This document shows positions 52,726 to 61,941 of a stretch of 64,000 nucleotides of DNA, one piece after another. The position numbers and the translations under genes are program-made. The notes under the pieces are model-generated. The model was not told the origin of the DNA and searched no databases. It saw only the letters and a program-made list of their open reading frames with translations. The stretch's first letter is position 1. Each line of letters opens with the position of its first letter. Location of the stretch: the NCBI RefSeq assembly GCF_021440085.1, contig NZ_JAKCPW010000001.1:1054001-1118000 (forward strand), read 5' to 3'. Source of the stretch: Dyadobacter sp. CY261. Lineage in GTDB: Bacteria > Bacteroidota > Bacteroidia > Cytophagales > Spirosomataceae.

Positions 52726-54897
52726 ATGCATTTTAAAATTTTGATTATTGTGCTGGCTACCCAGTTTCTGACAGCCGGACACCTCATTGCCCAGGATAAA
52801 ATAGCTCCTAATCCAGCTGAAAAATACTACCAGCTGATCGAAGCGCCCGGCGCACCGGAAAAATGGGACAGTTGGCGAAACCAGATACGGCAATTGCGGG
52901 ATTCGGTACGCCGGCATCCGGGGTATACGGACGATAATTATCAAAAAAGCGAATTCAAATGGGCATCAAACGCATATTCGACGTTCTTTTTGATGGCCAA
53001 CGAAAAAACGCTTTACGACCGGAATGGCAATCCGGATATCAAAACTTGCATTGAAAAGTATGAGCGAAATTATGGTGGCATTGACGTAGTAGTGCTTTGG
53101 CCTACTTATCCTCAGCTGGGTTTTGATAACCGGACGCAGTTTGATTTTTATCGCAATCTGCCGGGCGGGATACAGGGGTTGAAAAAGCTTACCGCCGAGT
53201 TGCACGCAATGGGCAAGAAGCTGATGATCGCCTACAATCCCTGGGATAATATTGCCAGAACAAAGGGAGTCAAAGATGAAGACGAGCTATTGAAAATGGT
53301 TGCGGAAATCCAGGCGGATGGTGTCTACCTGGATACGATTTCGATTGTCGATGGGTTTTTCGATAATCTGCAAAAGGCCAGAAAGGGCGCAATATTTCAA
53401 TCCGAAATTCCCATCAATGCTCAGGCGCTCAATCAGGTACACCAGTCATGGCTGGAAGTGGGGTGGAACGAGAAACACAAACACCTCGAATTTGGAGAGA
53501 TGCCGCATCTGGTCCGTAACCGATGGCTGCAACAGAAGCATATGATCTACCGGCTGTCCAGGTTCAGCCACGAGCAATCGACGCTGTTGCAAAACGCCTG
53601 GGTGAACGGATGCGGACTGGTGATCTGGGAGAATGTTTTTGGAACGGTCAATCCGCTCAATGCGCGAGACAGGTTCTACTACAAGGCAATGCTGCCGGTG
53701 CTCAGGCGATACAGTACGTTTTTTACGGAAGGTGAGTGGACGCCCTTGTTCCCGGTTAAACTGAACCGTGTATACGCATCCGAATGGAGATTGGGGAACA
53801 AGACGATCTGGACGGTTATCAACAGGCAACAACAGCGCGCGGTAGGAAGGCTTTTTGAAATCAGACACGAAAAAGGAATGCGCTATTTCGACTTGATCAC
53901 CGGAGCAGAGATGAAAACCGTTCTGGAAGATGGAAAGGCGGGCATTTACGCAGACTATCAACCCAAAGCTATTTCAGGGATTCTTGCTGTCCCGGAAAAT
54001 GAGTGCACGCCGGAGTTCTTTGCATTTATGAAAACACAGGCGGAAGCTTTTCAAAAGGCAGACTTTGGTACCACCGCTGTTCTTCCGGAGCATTTACTTA
54101 AAATGGTGGAGCCTACTAAAAGGTACAATGCCAAGACCTTGCCCAAAAACATGGTCCGCGTTGGTGTTCCTTCGGATTCGGCCACCATGACGTTCGCTTT
54201 CCGCCAGCGCGAATGCGGTTTTTATCCGATCGGCAATTATGTAGATTACTCTTACAGCCAGACAAGAAATGAGATCACGACGGCAAAGATCGTTGTGAAG
54301 CTAGCCCCATTTGCGATGGACAGGACGCTGGTTAGCAATGCAGAATTTGCCGCATTTTTAAAGTCGTCGGGCTATCAGCCCCTTCATAAACAAAACTTTT
54401 TGAAACACTGGACCAACGGTCGGCCACCTAAGGGTTTGGAAGATCACCCCGTGGTTTACGTTGATCTCGGCGATGCGCGCGCATACGCCAAATGGGCCGG
54501 CAAAAGGCTTCCGACGGAAGCAGAGTGGCAATGGGCCGCGCAAAACGGGGCCGAAGCGACAGTCTATCCTTGGGGTGATAAGCTGGATTCGACGGTTGTC
54601 AATACCGGACAATGGTCTGGGACGACGCCCGTCGAAAAGTTGGCGAAAGGAAGGACCAGCGCCGGGCTTTACGATATGAGTGGAAATGTATGGCAGATGA
54701 CGGAGAGCGAGCGTACCGACGGGTACAATAACTACTGCATTTTGCGTGGCGGCGCGTGGTACATCAACCGGGCCTCGGAATGGTATGCCGACCAGGGTGC
54801 GCAGAAGACCAGTTTCGGTGCCAAATATTTGATGACCTGGCCGGGGCTCGACCGGTGTGCCACGGTGGGTTTCAGGTGCGTGGCAGATATTGACTAA
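52726..54897 (+). CDS. TIM-barrel glycosidase-like / SUMF1 (FGE-like) fusion protein
   Basis: This secreted protein has 723 residues and a signal peptide (FKILIIVLATQFLTAGHLIA). Residues about 80-350 look like a barrel glycosidase: VVLWPTYPQLGFDNR and ADGVYLDTISIV, with Asp in a nucleophile-like position as in clan D enzymes. Residues about 480-723 are a SUMF1/FGE-sulfatase-like domain (LPTEAEWQWAAQNGAEATVY, GLYDMSGNVWQMTE, LRGGAWYIN, GFRCV). The two active-site cysteines of true formylglycine-generating enzymes are missing (the loop reads AWYINRASEW), and no sulfatase gene is present, so the domain is probably structural or binding. GTG 52717 is an alternative start. Confidence 0.75.
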   Translation: MHFKILIIVLATQFLTAGHLIAQDKIAPNPAEKYYQLIEAPGAPEKWDSWRNQIRQLRDSVRRHPGYTDDNYQKSEFKWASNAYSTFFLMANEKTLYDRNGNPDIKTCIEKYERNYGGIDVVVLWPTYPQLGFDNRTQFDFYRNLPGGIQGLKKLTAELHAMGKKLMIAYNPWDNIARTKGVKDEDELLKMVAEIQADGVYLDTISIVDGFFDNLQKARKGAIFQSEIPINAQALNQVHQSWLEVGWNEKHKHLEFGEMPHLVRNRWLQQKHMIYRLSRFSHEQSTLLQNAWVNGCGLVIWENVFGTVNPLNARDRFYYKAMLPVLRRYSTFFTEGEWTPLFPVKLNRVYASEWRLGNKTIWTVINRQQQRAVGRLFEIRHEKGMRYFDLITGAEMKTVLEDGKAGIYADYQPKAISGILAVPENECTPEFFAFMKTQAEAFQKADFGTTAVLPEHLLKMVEPTKRYNAKTLPKNMVRVGVPSDSATMTFAFRQRECGFYPIGNYVDYSYSQTRNEITTAKIVVKLAPFAMDRTLVSNAEFAAFLKSSGYQPLHKQNFLKHWTNGRPPKGLEDHPVVYVDLGDARAYAKWAGKRLPTEAEWQWAAQNGAEATVYPWGDKLDSTVVNTGQWSGTTPVEKLAKGRTSAGLYDMSGNVWQMTESERTDGYNNYCILRGGAWYINRASEWYADQGAQKTSFGAKYLMTWPGLDRCATVGFRCVADID

Positions 54898-54914
54898 TTA
54901 CTTAAATAGCGAAA

Positions 54915-56372
54915 ATGAAAAGAGCATTGTCTTTGATTTTAATGTGTTTTCTGGCTGTTGTCAGCGCAGTCGCACAGCAGGTCTGGCCACATCCGGTTCC
55001 TGAGGAATTTGCATCAGATTACTTTGAGGTGAAGGTTAATGGAAAACTGGTTCCCGTTTTTCATGCCGGGCTTAACGTATATTTTGCTGGTTTCGATTTT
55101 ACAGGCAGTGCAAATGTTGAAGTCTCTTCTAAATCGGGAGAAGATAAATACGCCGGACAAACCTCCAATAAGGAAGTAGTAAGTGATGGCAAGTTGGGCT
55201 ACTGGCGGGGAAGCGTGCAGGTCAGACCCTTATCGCGAAATATCGCTACCAAACTGGAAGGAAAAACTGTCCGCTTTAAATTGGACAGTGCCGGGCAGTA
55301 TTCCGTGGAACGAAAAGGCACAGCACATTTTAAGGACGATGTCATTTTTATTTTCGCCAACCGGCCCGAGGTTAATCCTCCCGTGTTGACAAATACGGAT
55401 GTGATCCATTTGAAACCGGGTATCCACCAGCAGCATATCGACCTCAAAAGCGGACAAACGCTTTATTTAGAGGCTGGTGCCGTCCTTTTTGGCAGTATTA
55501 ATGTCTGGGACGCAGAAAACGTCAAAATAACGGGCAGTGGTACCGTGGTTTATTACGGGCCGCAATCGGAGGATCATGACGACGGGTGGAAACACCAAAA
55601 GAACTGGCATCCTATGACCACCCACAATGTAAAAGGGCTGACCGTGAGCGGAATCACTTTTGTCGGGCGCAGCAGGACCTGGTCGATCCAGACGCACACG
55701 ACTTCTGACGCGGTTTTTGACAACATTAAAATCCTTGCCGTCAATCCGCAAAATATCAATGGCGACGGCATCGACTGGTATGGCGGCGGCAGGGCCCGGG
55801 TTAGCAATAGCCTGATCCGTTCCATGGATGATTGCTTTGCTTTTTTCACCGAAGACAGTTCCAAGGACATGTGGGGCGAAAGCAAAACGACGAGCGGAGA
55901 AGTGAAAGACATCAAAATTGAAAATTGCGTTCTATGGACCACGCTGGCCAATATATTCAGAATTGGTTTTAATGGTCAGGAGCTTACAACGGACAATATC
56001 GTTCTGAAAAATGTCGATATTATCCATGTCAGCAAAGGCCAGTGGTATGCCCCATGGTCGTTGTTTTGCATGGTGAGTCCTAACAGCAAGGGCAAAGCCA
56101 GACATACTAACTATCACGCAGAGAAGCTAAGGTTTGAGGAACCCATCGCGTTGTTTGGTCTTCAAAACCCGGAGGCCGTTTTCAGTAAGATCGTTTTGAA
56201 AGACATCAGTGTAAATGGAGATGCGGTGCCCTCTGTTGTGAATGGTCAGATCTCTGATTTGGAGTTTGATAACGTGACCTCTGCTGGTCGGCCGATTTTG
56301 CGTCAAACCGATGTTCCGCTTCGAGCGGGAAGTAAACCTTTGCAAAATACCACGTTCAGTATCGCCAAATAA
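54915..56372 (+). CDS. GH28-like beta-helix protein with N-terminal beta-sandwich
   Basis: This secreted protein has 485 residues and a signal peptide ending near residue 22. The first roughly 150 residues are a beta-sandwich with YFEVKVNGKLVPVFHAGLNV and an RPLSRNIATKLEG segment, as in GH49- or GH28-linked N-terminal domains. A parallel beta-helix follows with NGDGIDWYGGGRARV and MDDCFAFF, which are candidate catalytic Asp positions. It is a distant relative of the GH28-like protein two genes upstream. Substrate is probably a galacturonate- or uronate-containing polymer, inferred only from context. Confidence 0.75.
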   Translation: MKRALSLILMCFLAVVSAVAQQVWPHPVPEEFASDYFEVKVNGKLVPVFHAGLNVYFAGFDFTGSANVEVSSKSGEDKYAGQTSNKEVVSDGKLGYWRGSVQVRPLSRNIATKLEGKTVRFKLDSAGQYSVERKGTAHFKDDVIFIFANRPEVNPPVLTNTDVIHLKPGIHQQHIDLKSGQTLYLEAGAVLFGSINVWDAENVKITGSGTVVYYGPQSEDHDDGWKHQKNWHPMTTHNVKGLTVSGITFVGRSRTWSIQTHTTSDAVFDNIKILAVNPQNINGDGIDWYGGGRARVSNSLIRSMDDCFAFFTEDSSKDMWGESKTTSGEVKDIKIENCVLWTTLANIFRIGFNGQELTTDNIVLKNVDIIHVSKGQWYAPWSLFCMVSPNSKGKARHTNYHAEKLRFEEPIALFGLQNPEAVFSKIVLKDISVNGDAVPSVVNGQISDLEFDNVTSAGRPILRQTDVPLRAGSKPLQNTTFSIAK

Positions 56373-56537
56373 GTGGCACAACTGCCCTCGGCCAAAAGAA
56401 AGGATGCGTCATGGTTCACATTTCTGAAAACCCCCGCTTTTTCTCATCGTATGCTGTGCATTGAATCAGTGCTGACTTGTGGAATCAAAGGGCAAAATAA
56501 TCCAGGTTTATAGTAAAATCGTTCAGCTATATTTTCA

Positions 56538-56580
56538 TGGAATAGGTGAGTTTTGCATTGTTAAAATACAAACTATTCCA
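56538..56580 (+). promoter_or_regulatory. Inverted repeat abutting the GH36 start codon
   Basis: TGGAATAG (56538-56545) is repeated as its exact reverse complement at 56573-56580, directly before ATG 56581, with a 27-base AT-rich spacer. It could be a protein-binding site or an mRNA hairpin. The preceding 56373-56537 holds no gene; it is the largest non-coding gap in this half of the locus. Confidence 0.35.
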
Positions 56581-58722
56581 ATGACCAACCCGCGTATAAT
56601 GCGTGCGAAAATCGCCACAGTCGTTTTGTTTTTCTCTGCCATCTTTTCGATAAATGTCCTGGCCCAGGATGATAATTATGCGAAATGGGACGACCGGGAG
56701 CTTTCATTGACCAATGGACTTGTCAGCAGGACCATCCATTTGCCGGGATCGGCCGGGTCGTTTTATACTACATCTTATAAGCCTGTCCAGGGCGATTTCA
56801 AATATTTTGAGAAGAAAAGTCAGGAATTTCAATTCGAGATTAATAACAAGGCATATTCAGGAGACGGTCTGTGGAGTTTGAAAAATATTCGGAAAGCGAC
56901 CGATGAGCGGGCCGGGCAGGGTGTTTCAGTAACGCTTCTGAGCGGTGATCAACTAGTCGAAGTCACGCTTACCTATTTGCTTTACCCTTCACTGCCTGTT
57001 ATCCGCAAGAATCTGACCGTCAAAAATCTTTCCGCAAAACCTGTTCAGCTCGAATCCGTAGACGTTGAAAAGCTGACGGTCACACCCTATTACGCCACCA
57101 CTTTCAGCTGGATTTGTCACGATTACGGGCGCAGGCGTTCGATTGGGCCTTATGACGGCAATATGCAGGATGCGCTCGTGACGGTTCACAACAGTGACTG
57201 GCAGCAGGGCATTGTAATTGGAAATGAGGCCTCGGGTGTTGTCAAGCATACTTCTGTATTTTGGGATGAACGGGTAATCCTGAGCGGATTGACCCATAAA
57301 GATGCGCGTTATCCATTTCGAAAACACATTGCGCCGGGCGCTTCATTTACGACCCCGCAGGTTTTTACAATGGTTTATAATAACCATAAAGACCCCGACG
57401 AAATTCTGAACACAGCCGTTGCCGACTTTGTGCGGAAACATATGGGTATCAGGCTTTCTGAACTCAAACAAAAACCCACCTTCGTCTATAATACCTGGGT
57501 TCCGTTCCGTAAGGAAATCAACGAAAAGCTGGTTATGGAACTGGCCAAAGCCGCTGCCGATGCCGGAATGAAGGAATTCGTGATCGACGATGGCTGGGCG
57601 GATAATTACGGAGATTGGATTATCGACAAAAAGAAGTTTCCCAATGGCCTTAAACCCGTTTTCGATTACATTAAATCGCTGGGTATGAAACCGGGCCTTT
57701 GGGTGAGTGTGGGCAGTGCTTCACCGGAAAGCAAGGTTTATAAGGCGCATCCCGAATGGTTTGTGCTCGATGAAAAGCAGCAGCCGGCCAACCTGCATGA
57801 AGACGATAAAAATATGCGTACTGCCTGCTTTGGGACGCCCTGGCGCGGTTATATCAAAGATGTATTGCTCAAACTTGCGCTCGAATACGGACTCGAATAT
57901 TTAAAACTCGATTTCACTGTCGTTACCAGCACCTACCGGTTTGGCAACAAGGTCACTGGTTGTTATGCGACCGGCCATAAAGGTCATAAGGACCATCATG
58001 AATCGCTCTATGCCAATTACGAAGAGGTTTGGGCGCTGTTTGACGAGCTCCACGCGGCAAAACCATCGCTTTTCATCGATTGTACTTTTGAGACTATGGG
58101 AGGGTTACAGCTGATCGACTATGCCATGTTGAAGCATGCCGAGGGGGATTGGCTGTCCAATTTTTACGGGCCGGGTACTCAGGTGGACCTCAGGGTGCGA
58201 AACATGGCCTGGTGGCGCTCACCAGCCATACCAGCCACGGCCCTGGTAATTGGTAATCCTGAAATGCAGGATGAGGGGTGGGCCTTGCATGTCAAGTCGT
58301 TGGTGGGTGCATTGCCGATCATGTTGGGTGATCCCAGAAAACTTTCGGGCAAAACCCTTGAAGAATACCGCGGATATGCCGATTGGCTGCAACGGATGGA
58401 AAACAGCCATCAGATCATGACTTACCGGCAGGATCTGGCTGGTTTCGGCGAGCCTAAGGAAGGGACCTGGGACGGTTTTCAGCGGATCAATACCGAAACC
58501 GGATCAGGCGGCACGGTCGGCGTCTTCCGGCAGGGTGGCACCGATAATGAGCGCCAGGTAACCATTCAGTACCTGGACCGTGAAAAAATATACACCGTCA
58601 AAGAGATTTTTGCAAGCGAGCCCATCATCTCAGCTACCGGCAGAGAACTGTCTGCCACCGGATTTAAGGTCCGGATCGAGAAAGCGTACGATGGAAAACT
58701 ATTGGAAGTCAAAGCGGAATAA
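56581..58722 (+). CDS. GH36-like alpha-galactosidase (clan GH-D)
   Basis: This secreted glycosidase has 713 residues and a signal peptide ending near residue 27 (SINVLAQ). An N-terminal beta-supersandwich (about 35-310) has YDGNMQDALVTV. The (beta/alpha)8 catalytic domain has FVYNTWVPFR, EFVIDDGWADNYGDW and the nucleophile Asp444 in LEYLKLDFTVV; the acid/base region follows LFIDCTFETMG. These segments are diagnostic of GH36/GH27. It would remove terminal alpha-linked galactose (or a related sugar) from side chains. The frame is open from 56479, but ATG 56581 (or 56599) better fits the signal peptide. Confidence 0.88.
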   Translation: MTNPRIMRAKIATVVLFFSAIFSINVLAQDDNYAKWDDRELSLTNGLVSRTIHLPGSAGSFYTTSYKPVQGDFKYFEKKSQEFQFEINNKAYSGDGLWSLKNIRKATDERAGQGVSVTLLSGDQLVEVTLTYLLYPSLPVIRKNLTVKNLSAKPVQLESVDVEKLTVTPYYATTFSWICHDYGRRRSIGPYDGNMQDALVTVHNSDWQQGIVIGNEASGVVKHTSVFWDERVILSGLTHKDARYPFRKHIAPGASFTTPQVFTMVYNNHKDPDEILNTAVADFVRKHMGIRLSELKQKPTFVYNTWVPFRKEINEKLVMELAKAAADAGMKEFVIDDGWADNYGDWIIDKKKFPNGLKPVFDYIKSLGMKPGLWVSVGSASPESKVYKAHPEWFVLDEKQQPANLHEDDKNMRTACFGTPWRGYIKDVLLKLALEYGLEYLKLDFTVVTSTYRFGNKVTGCYATGHKGHKDHHESLYANYEEVWALFDELHAAKPSLFIDCTFETMGGLQLIDYAMLKHAEGDWLSNFYGPGTQVDLRVRNMAWWRSPAIPATALVIGNPEMQDEGWALHVKSLVGALPIMLGDPRKLSGKTLEEYRGYADWLQRMENSHQIMTYRQDLAGFGEPKEGTWDGFQRINTETGSGGTVGVFRQGGTDNERQVTIQYLDREKIYTVKEIFASEPIISATGRELSATGFKVRIEKAYDGKLLEVKAE

Positions 58723-58795
58723 AACGTTTGATTTAAAGGCAAACATTCGGCCAATCCTGGGTGTAGCGAAGCTTTGTTTGCTTCTGCCGCTGGTA

Positions 58796-59722
58796 TTAAA
58801 GTAACTGTCTGAAAGTCGCTGTTACGGCGGCCAAATCCTTTTTATGCGCTTCAACGACGTTCATCGTATGGGGCGAGCCTGGCTCTAAACATTGCTCAAT
58901 CACCAGATGCGGACGGATTTTCATGGCTGAAAGCTGACTTACCAATCGTGCATAATCCACATCGCCTTCCGCCGAAAACGTTTCCGACCATATCCCGCCA
59001 TTCGACTGACGAATGTGCAGTTCGACGATGCGGTTACCGTATAATTTTAAAATGTCGAAGACGGCCGCCTGTGAGTTTTCCGATCCCCGGTAGACCCAGT
59101 GAACATCAAAGCAAAAGGACACATTTTTGGGTGTAGTATTCAACAGAATGTGATGGAACTCGCGGGCGGCGGCTTTCAATTCAATATTATGGGTATGGTA
59201 GGCCAACTTCATCCCTTGCTGCCGCAGCTTATTGCCAAGCTTCTCCATCGCCAGTGCCTGCATGCTTAGTTGTGCATCGCTTTTAAGTTGGTCGGTCCCC
59301 CATTTAATCGGGTTGGGGTTCGTAACGATGATTTTTGTGCCGTAGCTTTTTGCTATACGGGCGATGGCCATAATCCGGGTAATGGAATTTTCAATGCCTT
59401 CGGGCTCATGCAGGTTGCTGCCCACGTAGATAGAAGGCATGGCGATCTCATATTTCCGAAGCGCCGTGATGTAGCTTTCAGCCATTGCGGGATCGGCGAT
59501 GTTGGGCTCGAATGCCTTGATCCCTGTTTGTGCCAGTTCGGCGATGTTCTGATCCAGGGCGGTGCCTCCCCAGGTTTTACCCTCGCGCTTATAGAAGGTA
59601 ATCCAGTTGTAGTCATTGCAGGCAATGGGAAACTGATTAATAGGGGAACTATCCGCAGCCGCCAAGGGAATAGCTGGTAACAGGGAAAGGAAATTGCGTC
59701 TGGTTAATTGGGGAGATTTCAT
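58796..59722 (-). CDS. Tat-exported sugar isomerase/epimerase-like TIM barrel
   Basis: This protein of 308 residues belongs to the AP-endonuclease-2/xylose-isomerase-like TIM-barrel family. A twin-arginine signal (TRRNFLSLLPAIPLAAADS) indicates Tat export, and therefore folding with cofactor or metal in the cytoplasm. Barrel segments include IKAFEPNIADPAMAESY, TKIIVTNPNPIKWG, MKLAYHTHNIELKAA and VSFCFDVHWVYRGS, with His/Asp/Glu in metal-ligand positions and HLVIEQ near the end. It is the last gene of the minus-strand operon, 28 bases after the oxidoreductase, and may epimerise or cleave a keto-sugar intermediate made by that enzyme. Confidence 0.85.
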   Translation of the reverse strand: MKSPQLTRRNFLSLLPAIPLAAADSSPINQFPIACNDYNWITFYKREGKTWGGTALDQNIAELAQTGIKAFEPNIADPAMAESYITALRKYEIAMPSIYVGSNLHEPEGIENSITRIMAIARIAKSYGTKIIVTNPNPIKWGTDQLKSDAQLSMQALAMEKLGNKLRQQGMKLAYHTHNIELKAAAREFHHILLNTTPKNVSFCFDVHWVYRGSENSQAAVFDILKLYGNRIVELHIRQSNGGIWSETFSAEGDVDYARLVSQLSAMKIRPHLVIEQCLEPGSPHTMNVVEAHKKDLAAVTATFRQLL

Positions 59723-59750
59723 AGCAGGATTGTTAAAAGTGTATGGAGAA

Positions 59751-60953
59751 TCAATCCTTTAAATCTTCTATTTCCAGGATTTCTCCGGTTTGCTTTTGTT
59801 TTAAAATGAGCTTTTTATCCCCATTAGGAAGAATCTCCTCTTTGATCAACCAATGGTCCGCATCATAATCTTTGAATACAGACGGCTTGGTAAGCCCCGT
59901 TTGTCCACGCCATACCGGCAGCTGAACAGCTTCCCATTGTTTGCTCCTGGCCGACCGGTAGGCCGCATCGATGATGGAGTTGACCACGTAGCCGTCGTAA
60001 AATGTTTCACTGGGTTGTTTTGCTTGTTCGAATGCATTAAACATGTCGATAAACATGTTGGTATATCCCAGCTCATGTGCTTCGTCTCCCACGGGAAACT
60101 GCCATCCGCTTGAAGATTCGGCCTTTTCCACGACATATCCTCCATCGCCCGCCCCGGAAGTAAACATCTCAAAGCCCGTCCGCAGCCAGGAATTGATCCA
60201 GATCGTTCCTTCGGTACCCATTACTTCATCCCTGAGGTCCATGCCGCCGCGGAATGTCCAGCTTACTTCAAATTGGCCTATGGCCCCGTTTTCGTACTTC
60301 ACCAGCCCGATCGCGTGATCCTCGGCATCAATAGGCTTGACCTGGGTATCGGCCCAACACATTACTTCCACGGGCTTGATGTCTTTCCCGATAAAGCTCC
60401 TGGAAATCTCAATGCAATGGCAGCCCATATCCAGGATTGCCCCGCCGCCGGCAAGGTTAGCATCCCAAAACCAGTCCGAGTGCGGGCCGGGGTGGGTTTC
60501 CCTTGATTTAGCCCATAAGATTCTGCCTATGGCCCCGGTTTGTATGCTGGTGAGCGATTTCAAAAACTTGGGCGTGTAGCACAGATCTTCCAGATAGCCC
60601 GCGAAAATACCCGCTTCTTCGCAGGCGGTCATCATGCGAAGTGCTTCTTCGGCATTCCGGCCCAGTGGCTTGGTACATAAAACTGCCTTTTTATGCTTTA
60701 CACACAGGTTAACCGCTTCTTCATGTTGGTAATTGGGCAATGCGATGACAATCACCTCAGCTTCGGCATGTCTGACAGCCTCCTCCATATCGGTAAAATA
60801 GTAAGGGACATTGTAGTCCTTCGCAAACCGGGAAGCCGATTCCTGGCGTCGGGAGAAAACAACTTCTACGGTGTCTTTGCCGCGCCTTCCACTTAATGAC
60901 TCCGCATAGAACCGGCCGATGAAGCCGCCTCCGAGAATTCCAATTTTAGCCAT
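59751..60953 (-). CDS. Gfo/Idh/MocA family oxidoreductase
   Basis: This NAD(P)-dependent sugar dehydrogenase has 400 residues. The N-terminal Rossmann domain begins IGILGGGFIGRFYAESL. A CTKPLGRNAEEAL segment matches the conserved EKP-type Lys-Pro motif of the family. The C-terminal domain contains GGGAILDMGCHCIEISRSFI, with the family GGG...D-G-H catalytic pattern. There is no signal peptide, so it acts in the cytoplasm. Members oxidise or reduce many sugars, uronates and inositols; the substrate is unknown. It lies between the phosphotriesterase-family and TIM-barrel genes of the same operon. Confidence 0.92.
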   Translation of the reverse strand: MAKIGILGGGFIGRFYAESLSGRRGKDTVEVVFSRRQESASRFAKDYNVPYYFTDMEEAVRHAEAEVIVIALPNYQHEEAVNLCVKHKKAVLCTKPLGRNAEEALRMMTACEEAGIFAGYLEDLCYTPKFLKSLTSIQTGAIGRILWAKSRETHPGPHSDWFWDANLAGGGAILDMGCHCIEISRSFIGKDIKPVEVMCWADTQVKPIDAEDHAIGLVKYENGAIGQFEVSWTFRGGMDLRDEVMGTEGTIWINSWLRTGFEMFTSGAGDGGYVVEKAESSSGWQFPVGDEAHELGYTNMFIDMFNAFEQAKQPSETFYDGYVVNSIIDAAYRSARSKQWEAVQLPVWRGQTGLTKPSVFKDYDADHWLIKEEILPNGDKKLILKQKQTGEILEIEDLKD

Positions 60954-60972
60954 TATCTGATTGAATTTTGAA

Positions 60973-61941
60973 TTACGATTTGCCTTGTGCAGGCTTTGAA
61001 AAACTAAAAATCCGTCTCGGATTTTCGATAAAAATTTTGTCGAAAAAGGGGCTTAACCCTCTCTGGGCTAGTTCTTGCCTAAATGTTGTCAGCAGGTAAG
61101 CAAGGCCGGGGCTTCCACCGTAGGAAGTCCAGTAGCTGCTCCGGGCAGCGTCCATTCCTACGGTAATCTGGTCGGGGAAATCATCGAGTAATTTCTCCAG
61201 TAGCGAATAAGTCTGGTTCTCTTCGCCCTTTTTCCAGCGGAATGCGCTGTCGTATTCCACACTCACGCCTGTTTGCAGTAATTCCCGGTGATAACCTGCG
61301 TCCCCAATCCGGTCGACGTGGGACAGGACGACGTGATCCAGGTCAGCGCCAAGCTTGTCGAAAAGCAGTGCCTGTTCAAGCGCCTGTTTGCCGTGATTGG
61401 TATGGGTCAGGATGGGCGCACCCGTCTCTTTATGCGCACGGACGACAGCCTCAAAAACTTTCAGCTGATGGTTTGTGAATGGCTCGTCGTTCGTAGCCAA
61501 TTTCAGAAGCCCGGACTTATAACCGGTGCGCTGGATGACAGGCCCGCTATAATCAAATACATCCACTCCTTCTTCGATATCAGCTATAAACAGACGGGTC
61601 AGTTGGTCTTCGCTGTACTGATAGCGCCAGTGGCGTGGCGGATAATACATTTCCTGATGCAGGCCGGTGCAGCCGATGAGGTGAACACCGGTCTGCCGGG
61701 ATACGAGCGCAGATTTCTCGATGTTTCTGCCTGCGTTGGCCGGCATCGTGTCCACCATCAGCGAGCAGCCCAGCTTTTTTAGCTCCGTCAGCTCTTGGCT
61801 TATTTTGTCGGTATCGTTTAACAGGAAGTCGGGGTAGCTGTCGGTCGCATAGCTTTCGTCGATCATCACATGTTCGTGTGAAAACGTAATACCGATCGAT
61901 TCGGTGGGTATATCCCCCAAGATGGTCCTAATGAACGCCAT
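60973..61941 (-). CDS. Phosphotriesterase-family metallohydrolase (probable lactonase)
   Basis: This cytoplasmic amidohydrolase-superfamily protein of the PTE/PHP family has 322 residues. The first metal motif is FSHEHVMID (HxH). Later segments THTNHG and VVLSHVDRI supply the other His ligands, and ITVGMDAARS supplies the final Asp. Characterised relatives in sugar gene clusters hydrolyse phosphorylated or free sugar lactones, which makes a lactonase function likely. It overlaps the upstream FAD oxidoreductase gene by 14 bases, so they are translationally coupled, and a dehydrogenase-lactonase sequence is plausible. Confidence 0.88.
   Translation of the reverse strand: MAFIRTILGDIPTESIGITFSHEHVMIDESYATDSYPDFLLNDTDKISQELTELKKLGCSLMVDTMPANAGRNIEKSALVSRQTGVHLIGCTGLHQEMYYPPRHWRYQYSEDQLTRLFIADIEEGVDVFDYSGPVIQRTGYKSGLLKLATNDEPFTNHQLKVFEAVVRAHKETGAPILTHTNHGKQALEQALLFDKLGADLDHVVLSHVDRIGDAGYHRELLQTGVSVEYDSAFRWKKGEENQTYSLLEKLLDDFPDQITVGMDAARSSYWTSYGGSPGLAYLLTTFRQELAQRGLSPFFDKIFIENPRRIFSFSKPAQGKS

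Noticed and set aside
52726..54897. Functional formylglycine-generating enzyme for a sulfatase system
   Set aside because: The active-site cysteines are not in the SUMF1-like domain and no sulfatase gene is in the window.
58768..58784. Terminator between the convergent GH36 and epimerase genes
   Set aside because: A 5-bp GAAGC/GCTTC stem without a T-tract; likely chance.
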